Below, in pieces: positions 1 through 7,073 of a stretch of DNA of 8,769 nt. The stretch is from JAJKIP01 sp040509055 (GTDB taxonomy: Bacteria; Bacteroidota; Bacteroidia; Chitinophagales; Chitinophagaceae): positions 1-8,769 of the forward strand of contig JBEVLT010000416.1 in NCBI GenBank assembly GCA_040509055.1. The letters run 5' to 3'. A program made the position numbers and the translations under genes. Each line of letters opens with the position of its first letter. Position 1 is the first letter of the stretch. The notes under the pieces were generated by a model. That model did not search any database. It saw only the letters and a list, made by a program, of their open reading frames with translations, and was not told the DNA's origin.

Positions 1-1661
1 AAATTTCAGGTACCATGGGCGTTACTTATGAATATTATGGCCTTTCCCGCAGCCCTGCGGGGTGGACAGGGTACACGCCACGCCGTCCGTGGAACCAGTT
101 GCGCTTTCGCTTTGCGCCTACCTTCCGGTTCAGTAAAAATTTCAGCCTGCCTGTGAATATTAATTTTGCTGCGTTCCCTACCAATTTTGCAGGGCCTTAT
201 GCAGGCATCCGTAACCAGAGCTTTGCCCAATGGCTGACGAACCCGCTTAATAACTTTGGCCTTAATCCTACCTATAAATGGGCGGAATTACAGCTGGGCA
301 CACAATACCTGCATTACAGCAACCTGAGCACCGGCGATATCGGCATCTTCGGCGCCGGGGTTTCATTGCGCCCGGGAACATACCGCTTTAAATTTTTTGC
401 CGGCACGTCCCAGCAGGGCATCGATTACTCACCGCCGATACCGGGTCCATTCGTACAGGGAGCTTATACCCGCACCAACTGGATGGCGCAAATAGGCAAA
501 GAAAACCCGGGCAAATACGAGCTGGCATTAAACTTTGTCAAGGCAAAAGATAAAATCAATTCAGCTACGCCACCTCCGCCCGCTACAGCCCCGCAGGAAG
601 GATTTACCCTGAGCCTGGTGACCAAAGTGTTCCTGAAAAAAGGATGGTACGTAAATGCGGAAGGTGCACGATCCATTTATACCAAGGATCTGAATACGCC
701 TTTGACAACGCTGATCAAATCGTTCAAGCCTTTTATCGAAGCCCGTACCTCTACGGTAAAAGACTATGCGGCAGAAGCCGGCCTGGGAAAAAAATCACTG
801 AACTTCGACGTCGGCGTGCTGGTAAAATATACCGGCGCGGGTTTCCAGACACCGGGCTATATGTTCCTGCAGCCGGATAAGCTGGACTACACCGTCAACA
901 CACGATTCAATGCCTGGAAAAACAAGTACGGCAGCTACCGCATGAACGTGGTGGCCAGCGCCGGCCAGCGGGTAAATAACGTGAGCAGCAGCACCACCAA
1001 AGCCAGGCAGTTCATCGGCAGCCTGAACTGGTTTACACAGTTCGACGATCGCTTCAACCTGAACCTCAGCTATAACAATTTCGGTTTTCAAAGCGCCAGC
1101 ACCTCCAGCCCGACAGCGCTGCGAAACGTAAGCAACGATATCGGCATTACACCTACCTACACCTGGAGCACCAGCAAAATGACCAACCTGGTCAGCCTTA
1201 GCTACAATTACAGCAAGTATGATGAAAAGGATTATACCATTGCCCCGTTCCCGCTGGCCACATCCAATAATACACATACGGTGTTGCTGACGTATGTACC
1301 CGTATTTTTCAACTCTGACCTGGCGCCTGATTTTAACGCCATGTATTTCTACAATAAGCTGCCCGGCTTTATCATGAAGCTGATGACCATAAGCGCCGGG
1401 CTGGGCATGCCGGTGGCAAAAAAGAAAGTGCAGCTACGGGCACAGCTGCAATATACCCTGGGCAAAAACAACAATTTTACGCCCAACAACAACCTGGTCG
1501 CCAGCCTGAATGCAGACTGGAAGATCAATAAGAAGCTTACGTGGACCAATTTTATGACGACCAACTATTACAAGTACGGCAATGAATCCGTACCGGCCGG
1601 CGCCAATTACCTGGAAACCAACCTGAGGACCGGTCTTCAATACCGGTTTGGGAAACAATAA
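1..1661 (+). CDS. Outer-membrane beta-barrel protein, 5'-truncated by the window edge
   Basis: The frame is open from the first base to a TAA at 1659-1661. The first ATG is at 15, but the in-frame codons before it (Ile-Ser-Gly-Thr) read naturally into the protein and no export signal follows that ATG, so the true start and signal peptide probably lie upstream. The visible 548 residues look like a transmembrane beta-barrel: many short strands with alternating aromatic and polar residues (for example RFRFAPTFRF, residues 30-39 counted from that ATG), Asn/Ser/Thr/Gly-rich loops, one Pro-rich loop (PPPP near residue 186), and a last strand ending TGLQYRF (539-545) four residues from the C-terminus, like the terminal aromatic recognised in barrel assembly. 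There is no TonB-receptor plug or OmpA domain in the visible part. The substrate or role is unknown. The next gene follows after 42 nt on the same strand, so the two may be co-transcribed. Confidence 0.8.
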   Translation, partial: ISGTMGVTYEYYGLSRSPAGWTGYTPRRPWNQLRFRFAPTFRFSKNFSLPVNINFAAFPTNFAGPYAGIRNQSFAQWLTNPLNNFGLNPTYKWAELQLGTQYLHYSNLSTGDIGIFGAGVSLRPGTYRFKFFAGTSQQGIDYSPPIPGPFVQGAYTRTNWMAQIGKENPGKYELALNFVKAKDKINSATPPPPATAPQEGFTLSLVTKVFLKKGWYVNAEGARSIYTKDLNTPLTTLIKSFKPFIEARTSTVKDYAAEAGLGKKSLNFDVGVLVKYTGAGFQTPGYMFLQPDKLDYTVNTRFNAWKNKYGSYRMNVVASAGQRVNNVSSSTTKARQFIGSLNWFTQFDDRFNLNLSYNNFGFQSASTSSPTALRNVSNDIGITPTYTWSTSKMTNLVSLSYNYSKYDEKDYTIAPFPLATSNNTHTVLLTYVPVFFNSDLAPDFNAMYFYNKLPGFIMKLMTISAGLGMPVAKKKVQLRAQLQYTLGKNNNFTPNNNLVASLNADWKINKKLTWTNFMTTNYYKYGNESVPAGANYLETNLRTGLQYRFGKQ

Positions 1662-1703
1662 ACTCTGGCAGTTAAAAATGATACCCGGCAACAAAAACAG
1701 CAT

Positions 1704-2642
1704 ATGAAAAAGATCTTACCGATACTATTGATCGCCTGCAGCTGTTTTACGGCTTCTGCGCAGATCATGACCACGCTTTCTTTAAACCCCACACCTCCGG
1801 CCACTTTGTCGGACTGGAATATCCGTAAAGAGATACTGGTCTACCTGTGTACACTCGATCAGCCGGCCGGCGGATCTATTACGGCTAAGGTAAAAACCGA
1901 ACTAAAATTAACCGATGGCACAGTCATCGCTACTACCGACCTGGCCAGATCCAAAACGATTGTCTTTAACAGTGGCACGACCATTTTAAGCGCTGTGGAT
2001 GTGGTACCGCTGGAGGCCATGGTATTTACCGGGAAATACCAATCGGTACTGGAACGCACCGGCAAGCTGATGCCGGGCACCTACCAGTTGGTTGTACAAT
2101 TGGTGAGACCGGCCGATTTTGTACCGGTTAGCGATCAACGAAGCAGGATATTCACCGTCGCGGCTTTGCAGCTCCCGATAGCCGTGATGCCGGCCAATGG
2201 AACAGAGCTGGAGGCGGCCAAGGCGCAAACAGCGATCACGTTCCGCTGGACGCCGCTGACGCCGCGTACGCAGGAGCTACCACGCTACCGGGTGCAGGTT
2301 TTTGAAGTGCAGGAGAACCAAACACCCATGCAGGCTTTCCGCAGCAACCAGCCCCTGCTTGACAGGGAAGTGACCGGCACTACCCAGTTTATCTGGCAGC
2401 CGCAACTGACATTTATCAAAACAAACCTATCGGATAGCACAGGCGAAAGCACGAAACAAACATTCATCTGGACGATACAAACACTGGACAATACGGGCAG
2501 GCCCATAGGTGACGGGAATGTAAATGGCGATGGCAGAAGCGAGCCGGTTGTTTTCTCGGTTGTCTCAAAGCCGGGAACTAACCCATTAAAACCCGGGGAT
2601 GGCAATACCGATCTGCCCGGTGACAAAAATAAGAGACTGTAA
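1704..2642 (+). CDS. Exported beta-rich protein of unknown function (312 aa)
   Basis: The start at 1704 follows an A-rich leader (ACAAAAACAG) and opens a clear signal peptide: MKK, a hydrophobic stretch to about residue 18, then ASA-Q, a typical signal peptidase I site after residue 19. A lipobox-like LIAC ending at Cys12 is also present, but it would leave a very short hydrophobic segment, so a lipoprotein is less likely. The mature protein looks all-beta in two parts: about 21-153 (strands with Thr/Val/Leu alternation, ending at a PGTYQLVVQLV strand) and about 157-287, resembling a fibronectin III-like sandwich (PANGTEL, then TFRWTPLTP, YRVQVFEV, TFIWTIQTLD and SEPVVFSV). The tail (290-312) is Gly/Asp/Pro/Lys-rich and ends without a sorting domain. 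The arrangement faintly recalls the N-terminal region of large Bacteroidota surface proteins annotated as TANFOR-domain, but I cannot confirm this. It probably works in the envelope with the barrel protein encoded just upstream. Confidence 0.75.
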   Translation: MKKILPILLIACSCFTASAQIMTTLSLNPTPPATLSDWNIRKEILVYLCTLDQPAGGSITAKVKTELKLTDGTVIATTDLARSKTIVFNSGTTILSAVDVVPLEAMVFTGKYQSVLERTGKLMPGTYQLVVQLVRPADFVPVSDQRSRIFTVAALQLPIAVMPANGTELEAAKAQTAITFRWTPLTPRTQELPRYRVQVFEVQENQTPMQAFRSNQPLLDREVTGTTQFIWQPQLTFIKTNLSDSTGESTKQTFIWTIQTLDNTGRPIGDGNVNGDGRSEPVVFSVVSKPGTNPLKPGDGNTDLPGDKNKRL

Positions 2643-2896
2643 TACGCGGCAGTCATTCCCCCCGGTAACAGTTTGAATTTATATTCATTGCCAAGGAGCA
2701 CGGATGGCTGCTACAGTTGATAAAGATTTTACAGCCCGAAGGATTATAGTGAAAGATCGGGATATCCCTTGCTACGGGGTTCCGTCCTTCCGTGGCATCA
2801 CACCTTTCTTTTCAGCGTTTGCTAACGAAGTAAAAAGCACTTGTATTATTTGTCATACTACGCAAATGCCTGCATGCATTATTCCTGCCGCTTGCA
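2643..2896. other. Spacer between convergent genes
   Basis: This 254-bp stretch separates the 3' ends of the exported-protein gene (+) and pyrF (-). It is where terminators for both would be expected. I find only weak stems: AATGC/GCATT (2865-2869 with 2876-2880), without a following T-run on either strand, and a 4-bp stem upstream of a T5 run on the - strand near 2832-2836. A perfect 10-bp palindrome, GGGATATCCC, lies at 2759-2768. An ATG at 2704 opens a + frame running into pyrF antisense, which I do not consider a gene. Confidence 0.6.
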
Positions 2897-3760
2897 TTAA
2901 GATGGAACATTCTCCAGGTATTGCGCCATCTCTTCCTGGTATTGTTTTGCCGTTTCCCGTGCCTTTTCGGCAAAATCCCTGTCTTGCGAAGCATAGATAA
3001 CGGCCCGGCTGGCATTGACCAGGATACCGCAGTCGCTAACCATGGCCTTTTCGGAGATATCCTTTAAGCTACCTCCCTGGGCGCCTACCCCCGGCACCAG
3101 GTAAAAATGCCGGGGTGTTATTTTACGGATATTGGTAAACTCATCGGCCTGTGTGGCACCCACTACGAACATCAGGTTGTCCGGGTCGCCCCATTCCGCC
3201 GTTTTTTTCAACACCGTTTCATACAGGTAAACCGTTTTATGTCGTGTGAAATGTATTCCCTCCTGTAATATTTCCTTATCGGTTACTATTTTTTGCAGTT
3301 CGAAATCAGCAGCGCCCTGGTTGGACGTAAGTCCAAGCACAATGGCCCATTTGTTTTTGTAAACCAGGAACGGCTTGACGCTGTCTTCTCCCATATACGG
3401 CGCCACCGTCACCGCATCAAACGGAAGGGTTTCGAAGAATGCTTTGGCATATTGGGAAGAAGTATTACCGATATCGCCTCTTTTTGCATCGGCAATTTTG
3501 AAATGCGTATCCGGGATATAATTCACCGTTCTTTCCAGCGCTTCCCAGCCCTTTACGCCCATCGCCTCATAAAAAGCCGTGTTGATCTTATAGCTGACAC
3601 AATACTCTTTCGTGGCATCGATGATCGCTTTGTTAAAGGCAAAAACCGGGTCGGGATCTGCCAACAGGTGTGGCGGAATTTTGCTGATATCGGTATCCAG
3701 TCCTACGCAGAGATAGGAACGTTTCTGAAATATTTGCGAGACCAATTGCTGACGCGTCAT
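2897..3760 (-). CDS. pyrF: Orotidine 5'-phosphate decarboxylase (subfamily 2 type)
   Basis: This cytosolic enzyme catalyses the last step of de novo UMP synthesis, decarboxylating OMP. The start at 3760 is chosen because it begins MTRQQLVSQIF just before the first barrel strand; the frame stays open to 3859, but the extra 33 residues overlap the end of kmo and look non-conserved. The product is 287 aa, the usual length for the longer subfamily-2 enzymes. Visible family marks are CVGLDTD (Asp22), SYKIN (Lys58), the catalytic DAKRGDI motif (Asp91, Lys93, Asp96), the phosphate-binding loop PGVGAQGG (223-230) and VNASRAVIYAS (249-258, with Arg252). All catalytic residues are present, so it should be active. 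It starts 37 nt after the kmo stop on the same strand and is probably read through from the kynurenine genes, although pyrF is a housekeeping gene and may also have a promoter inside kmo that I cannot identify. Confidence 0.93.
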   Translation of the reverse strand: MTRQQLVSQIFQKRSYLCVGLDTDISKIPPHLLADPDPVFAFNKAIIDATKEYCVSYKINTAFYEAMGVKGWEALERTVNYIPDTHFKIADAKRGDIGNTSSQYAKAFFETLPFDAVTVAPYMGEDSVKPFLVYKNKWAIVLGLTSNQGAADFELQKIVTDKEILQEGIHFTRHKTVYLYETVLKKTAEWGDPDNLMFVVGATQADEFTNIRKITPRHFYLVPGVGAQGGSLKDISEKAMVSDCGILVNASRAVIYASQDRDFAEKARETAKQYQEEMAQYLENVPS

Positions 3761-3797
3761 GCTGCAAAAATACAGGCCCGGGGCGCAACCGGGAAAC

Positions 3798-5141
3798 TTA
3801 GCTGCTGATTTGCCCGATAATTCTCCGGTGCAGCTCCTCATCATTCCATCTTTCTGCAATGCCGTCCTCCTGCATCACCTGCTGCATGATGGCTTCCTGC
3901 CGTTGCCCTCTTTCCAGCGCTTCCGAATACCGGATCTGCGGGCTGAACGTGACCTGGGAATAGGCCGGTATCCATCGGTCCGGGTATTTTTCGTGCAGCC
4001 GGGCTTCGATCTTTTTTTGCAGTAAAAATTGCGGATCGGCGGTCTTATCCCGCATTTCTGTAAAATTGCCCACGGCCAGGTCGGCGATTGCATCGGCATC
4101 GGGCTTCCGCAGCTGCTGGTATGCATCCAGGATGGTTTGCCAATCCCCCTCATTCCCGCCGATCAGCTCATCCAGGATACGGCAGTCCTCGAAACCGCAA
4201 TTCATTCCCTGCCCGAAAAAAGGAACGATGGCATGTGCCGCATCGCCGATCAGTGCAAACCGATCGTCCCTGATCCACGGATAGCATTTCACGGTCACCA
4301 GCGCTGAAACGGGATTTTGAAAAAAATCGTTCACATAATCCGGCATCAGCGGTACGACGTCGGGAAACGTGCTTTCAAAAAAGGCTTTCACCTTTTCCTT
4401 CGTATCCAGCTGATCAAACGAAAGTGCCCCGGCAAAAGGAAAGAACAGCGTGCAGGTAAATGTTTTATCCAGGTTGGGCAGGGCGATCAGCATGTAATCC
4501 TTGCGCGGCCAGATATGCAGCGCATTTACGTCCATAGCAAAATCACCGGCTGCCGCAGGCGGTATCGTCAGCTCCTTGTACCCACAGTCGATATACGATT
4601 GCTGGTAATCGAATCGAGGATGCTGCAGCTGGTGCTGCAACCGGGCCGCAGAAAAAGCGCCATCAGCCCCGAATAGCCGTTCGTAGGCAACGGTGACATC
4701 CTGTAAACCGGGTCGTTCAAACCGGATCGTCCTTTCCTGCCAGTCGATTGCCGCACATTTATGATCGAAGAAGATGGTTGCGCCGTGTTGCGCTGCCAGG
4801 TCCATCAGCTTTTTGTTGAGCGTGGCCCGGGAAACAGAATTGATATATTGTCCTTCTTTGCCGTATGGCTGGAATGCCGTGGTGCCGTCCGCATGGTGAA
4901 TATAGCGGCCATGCATGGGGATGGCGATCTTCTTGATCTCCTCTGCCAGTCCTACTTTTTCCAGCGCCAGCAGCCCCCGGTCGCTCAGGGCCAGGTTGAT
5001 GGAGCGGCCGGCACTGATGGTTTCGCGCCGCATATCCGGCCTGCGCTCATAAATAGTGACGGTATAGCCTCTTTTTGCCAGGTACACGGACAAAAGCGAT
5101 CCCACAAGCCCGGCGCCGATGATGGTTATTTCTTTTTGCAT
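3798..5141 (-). CDS. kmo: Kynurenine 3-monooxygenase
   Basis: This FAD- and NADPH-dependent aromatic hydroxylase converts L-kynurenine to 3-hydroxykynurenine. The start at 5141 (MQKEITIIGAG) puts the FAD-binding Rossmann strand at the very N-terminus; an upstream in-frame ATG at 5231 would add 30 unlikely residues inside kynU. The 447-aa product has GAGLVG (9-14) for the ADP of FAD, GRSINLALSDRG (45-56), the GADG motif (158-161) and GDAAHAIVPFFGQGMNCGFED (from 299), the second FAD motif of group A flavin monooxygenases. Tyr99, Asn359 (GNFTEMRD) and Tyr394 fit the substrate-pocket residues known in KMO. There is no C-terminal membrane anchor, unlike mitochondrial KMO, so it should be soluble. 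The gene begins 10 nt after the kynU stop, so the two consecutive pathway enzymes are almost certainly co-transcribed. It is recognised specifically as KMO, not as a generic salicylate hydroxylase-type enzyme. Confidence 0.95.
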   Translation of the reverse strand: MQKEITIIGAGLVGSLLSVYLAKRGYTVTIYERRPDMRRETISAGRSINLALSDRGLLALEKVGLAEEIKKIAIPMHGRYIHHADGTTAFQPYGKEGQYINSVSRATLNKKLMDLAAQHGATIFFDHKCAAIDWQERTIRFERPGLQDVTVAYERLFGADGAFSAARLQHQLQHPRFDYQQSYIDCGYKELTIPPAAAGDFAMDVNALHIWPRKDYMLIALPNLDKTFTCTLFFPFAGALSFDQLDTKEKVKAFFESTFPDVVPLMPDYVNDFFQNPVSALVTVKCYPWIRDDRFALIGDAAHAIVPFFGQGMNCGFEDCRILDELIGGNEGDWQTILDAYQQLRKPDADAIADLAVGNFTEMRDKTADPQFLLQKKIEARLHEKYPDRWIPAYSQVTFSPQIRYSEALERGQRQEAIMQQVMQEDGIAERWNDEELHRRIIGQISS

Positions 5142-5151
5142 GAGTTGACAG

Positions 5152-6429
5152 TTATGCGGGGAGCATGCCGGCGACGATCTGCCCGAAGCGCCACAGGTCT
5201 TCGAATGAATTATACAGCGGCACCGGCGCAATCCTGATCACGTTTGGTTCCCGCCAGTCGGCCACGACACCTTCCCGGCTCAGCGCCCGGAAAATTTCGT
5301 TCCCGTTTCTCAACATCAGCATCGACACCTGGCATCCCCGTTCGTTCTCCTCCGCAGGGGTGATGACAGTTATACTTTTTTCGCCGTGCCCGTTATTGAT
5401 CTCCTGTAAAATAAAATGCAGGTAAGCGGCGAGCTTTTTTCTTTTGGCATGAAGGGCTTCAATCCCGGCTTCCTCAAATATATCCAGCGAAGCCCTGTGC
5501 GCCGCCATCGACAGGATGGGAGCATTGCTCAGCTGCCACCCTTCGGCCGTGGGAATGGCTTTGAAGCCCGGCTCCATGCGAAACCGCGTTTCTTTGGTAT
5601 AGCCCCACCAGCCGGCAAAACGCGGCAACGTAGTATCCGTAGCATGCTTTTCATGAATATATACGCCGGCGACGCCGCCGGGACCTGAATTCAGGTATTT
5701 GTACGAGCACCAGCAGGCAAAATCAACGGACCAGTCATGCAGGTGCAGTTCGGCGTTGCCGGCCGCATGCGCCAGGTCGAACCCGGCATAAGCACCGGCC
5801 CGGTGCGCGGCTTGCGTGATAGATTCCATATCAAACAACTGACCCGTGTAATAATTCACGCCTCCGAATAAAACAAGCGCCACGCTGTCGCCGTATTGTT
5901 CGATAACCGAAAGAATATCTTCGGTTCGCAAAACATGTTCTCCATCCCGTGGGACCACTTCGACAATAGCTTCCCGCGGGTCAAAACCATGATAGCTGAC
6001 CTGCGACTCGAACGCATACTGATCTGAAGGAAAGGCCCTGGCTTCGCAAATGATCCTGTACCGTTGCGCGGTGGGACGGTAAAACGTCACCATCAGCAGG
6101 TGCAGGTTGACGGTCAGCTGGTTCATCACCACCACTTCGTGCGGCAGGCTACCGACGATGGCCGATAACTGGCGGGGAAAGATCTCGTGGTAAGGCATCC
6201 ATGGATTCCTGGCCCCGAAATGCCCTTCTACACCCAGCCTGGCCCAGTCGTCGAGCTCCTGCTGTACATACGCTGCCGTTGTCTTCGGCTGTAGTCCCAG
6301 TGAGTTGCCGGTGAAATAGATACCATCCGCTCCGTTATGTTGTGGGATAAAAAACCGGTTCCGAAAGTTCTTTAGTATATCTTCATCATCCGATCTCTTA
6401 GCGTATTCAAGCGTATTTTCAAAATGCAT
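5152..6429 (-). CDS. kynU: Kynureninase
   Basis: This PLP-dependent fold-type I hydrolase cleaves 3-hydroxykynurenine (or kynurenine) to 3-hydroxyanthranilate (or anthranilate) plus alanine. The 425-aa product is full length for the family. Visible features are YFTGNSLGLQP (38-48), WMPYHE (77-82), FDLAHAAGN (217-225, Asp218 pairing with the PLP ring nitrogen), the Schiff-base site CSYKYLNSGPGG (Lys244, preceded by Tyr243), FAGWWGY (271-277) and RIAPVPLYN (399-407), whose Arg399 probably binds the substrate carboxylate. The start at 6429 gives the usual short N-terminal helix before these motifs. A TAnnTTTG -7 element lies about 122 nt upstream, so kynU may head its own transcript with kmo and pyrF. 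Pairing with kmo suggests 3-hydroxykynurenine is the physiological substrate. This is an inference, since the motifs alone do not settle the specificity. Confidence 0.95.
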   Translation of the reverse strand: MHFENTLEYAKRSDDEDILKNFRNRFFIPQHNGADGIYFTGNSLGLQPKTTAAYVQQELDDWARLGVEGHFGARNPWMPYHEIFPRQLSAIVGSLPHEVVVMNQLTVNLHLLMVTFYRPTAQRYRIICEARAFPSDQYAFESQVSYHGFDPREAIVEVVPRDGEHVLRTEDILSVIEQYGDSVALVLFGGVNYYTGQLFDMESITQAAHRAGAYAGFDLAHAAGNAELHLHDWSVDFACWCSYKYLNSGPGGVAGVYIHEKHATDTTLPRFAGWWGYTKETRFRMEPGFKAIPTAEGWQLSNAPILSMAAHRASLDIFEEAGIEALHAKRKKLAAYLHFILQEINNGHGEKSITVITPAEENERGCQVSMLMLRNGNEIFRALSREGVVADWREPNVIRIAPVPLYNSFEDLWRFGQIVAGMLPA

Positions 6430-6440
6430 TCTCGGCGTTT

Positions 6441-6464
6441 GAAGTTGGAGGTTCGATGTTTGGG
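6441..6464 (+). repeat. Intergenic repeat copy A
   Basis: The core TTGGAGGTTCGATGTTTGGG lies at 6445-6464, preceded by GAAG. It matches the reverse complement of copy C (6569-6588) at 17 of 20 positions, and 14 nt of it (AGGTTCGATGTTTG) recur exactly in copy B. It sits in the kynU leader, 12 nt upstream of the start codon. Confidence 0.7.
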
Positions 6465-6491
6465 GTGATCCTTATTTGAAGATTTCCCCTT

Positions 6492-6501
6492 TATAGCTAT
6501 A
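6492..6501. promoter_or_regulatory. 10-bp palindrome in the kynU leader
   Basis: TATAGCTATA is a perfect palindrome about 63 nt upstream of the kynU start and about 50 nt downstream of the putative -7 element. It could be an operator half-site pair or a chance AT-rich palindrome; nothing further supports a regulator site. Confidence 0.2.
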
Positions 6502-6551
6502 GTTCCCTATCAGAAAATTAAATCCGGCTTTTTATATCCGAAGTACGGTTA

Positions 6552-6559
6552 CAAATGTA
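6552..6559 (-). promoter_or_regulatory. Candidate -7 promoter element for kynU
   Basis: Read on the - strand, this is TACATTTG, an exact match to the Bacteroidota -7 consensus TAnnTTTG. It lies in the ridA-kynU spacer and would start a leader of roughly 115 nt. A -33 TTTG at the usual spacing is not clear: the nearest upstream TTTG is only 11 nt away. It would drive kynU, kmo and pyrF independently of the two upstream genes. Confidence 0.45.
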
Positions 6560-6568
6560 ATGACTGTT

Positions 6569-6602
6569 CCCAAACTTCGGGCCTCCAATCCCGAACTTCG
6601 AA
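6569..6602 (-). repeat. Intergenic repeat copy C
   Basis: The core at 6569-6588 is CCCAAACTTCGGGCCTCCAA on the + strand, the imperfect reverse complement of copy A (17/20). The similarity to an outer GAAG-type extension continues to 6602, directly abutting the ridA stop codon at 6603-6605. Copies A and C face each other 104 nt apart, around the candidate kynU promoter. Confidence 0.65.
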
Positions 6603-7019
6603 TTATTCAACAACAGCAATCACTTTCAACTCGATCGCGATCGGCGTGGGCAGGCTTTTCACTTCCACCGTGGTCCGGCAGGCCTGTATGTCTTTGAAGT
6701 AACTGCCGTAAATTTTATTGTATGCCGGGAAATCCGCTTTCATATTGGTTAAAAAAACCGTTACATCCACGATCTTCTCCCAGCTGCTGCCGCTGGCTTC
6801 CAGCACGGCCTTCACGTTGGCGAATACCGCATGGCATTCCGCTTCAATATCATATTTTACAATGTTTCCTGCATCATCCAGTTCCAGTCCCGGGATGGAA
6901 TTATCCTGCGCATTGCGTGGCCCGATGCCCGATAAAAAAAGCAGGTTTCCTACCCTTCTTGCATGAGGGTACATTCCTAAAGGAGCTGCAGCGTTGTTAG
7001 TATGTATGATCTCCGTCAT
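6603..7019 (-). CDS. RidA-family protein, probable 2-aminomuconate deaminase
   Basis: This 138-aa protein is a full-length YjgF/YER057c/UK114 (RidA) domain, a small trimeric fold with active sites at subunit interfaces. Visible family marks are the GNLLFLSGIGPR strand-turn (24-35), NVKAVLEASGSSWEKIVDVTVFL (from 68), YFKD (107-110), RTTVEV with the conserved Arg115, and PTPIAIELKVIAV with Glu130. General RidA proteins hydrolyse reactive enamines and imines, while close relatives (AmnD/NbaF type) deaminate 2-aminomuconate to 4-oxalocrotonate in aminophenol, nitrobenzoate and tryptophan catabolism. The second role is preferred because the gene lies between an AMS dehydrogenase-like gene and kynU. 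The insertion NAQDNSIPGLELDDAGNIVKYD (36-57) is longer than in the shortest housekeeping RidA proteins. Sequence alone does not exclude general enamine deamination. The start at 7019 gives the expected N-terminus; 221 nt separate it from the dehydrogenase gene. Confidence 0.85.
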   Translation of the reverse strand: MTEIIHTNNAAAPLGMYPHARRVGNLLFLSGIGPRNAQDNSIPGLELDDAGNIVKYDIEAECHAVFANVKAVLEASGSSWEKIVDVTVFLTNMKADFPAYNKIYGSYFKDIQACRTTVEVKSLPTPIAIELKVIAVVE

Positions 7020-7073
7020 TGATGTTGATTACTACAGTTGGTATACTTCTTTGTCTGGGAATCTATCCTTGAC

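Noticed and set aside
795..1277. A 160-residue - strand open frame
   Set aside because: It is antisense to the barrel gene and has low-complexity Ala/Val/Gly composition with no motif.
2511..2546. EF-hand or dockerin-like calcium loop (DGNVNGDGRSE) in the exported protein
   Set aside because: The Asp/Asn spacing fits only partly, with the final Glu one position early. The segment reads better as a turn between two strands of the beta-sandwich.
2704..3000. A 98-residue + strand open frame in the convergent spacer
   Set aside because: More than a third of it is antisense to the conserved 3' end of pyrF. Its composition is unlike a folded protein, it has no recognisable motif, and it spans the palindromic repeat patch.
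3761..3859. Longer N-terminus for PyrF starting at 3859
   Set aside because: The extra 33 residues overlap the end of kmo and show no family similarity. The ATG at 3760 gives the normal family length.
5142..5231. Longer N-terminus for KMO starting at 5231
   Set aside because: It would place 30 Cys/Arg/Ser-rich residues before the FAD-binding strand and overlap kynU. The family starts directly at that strand.
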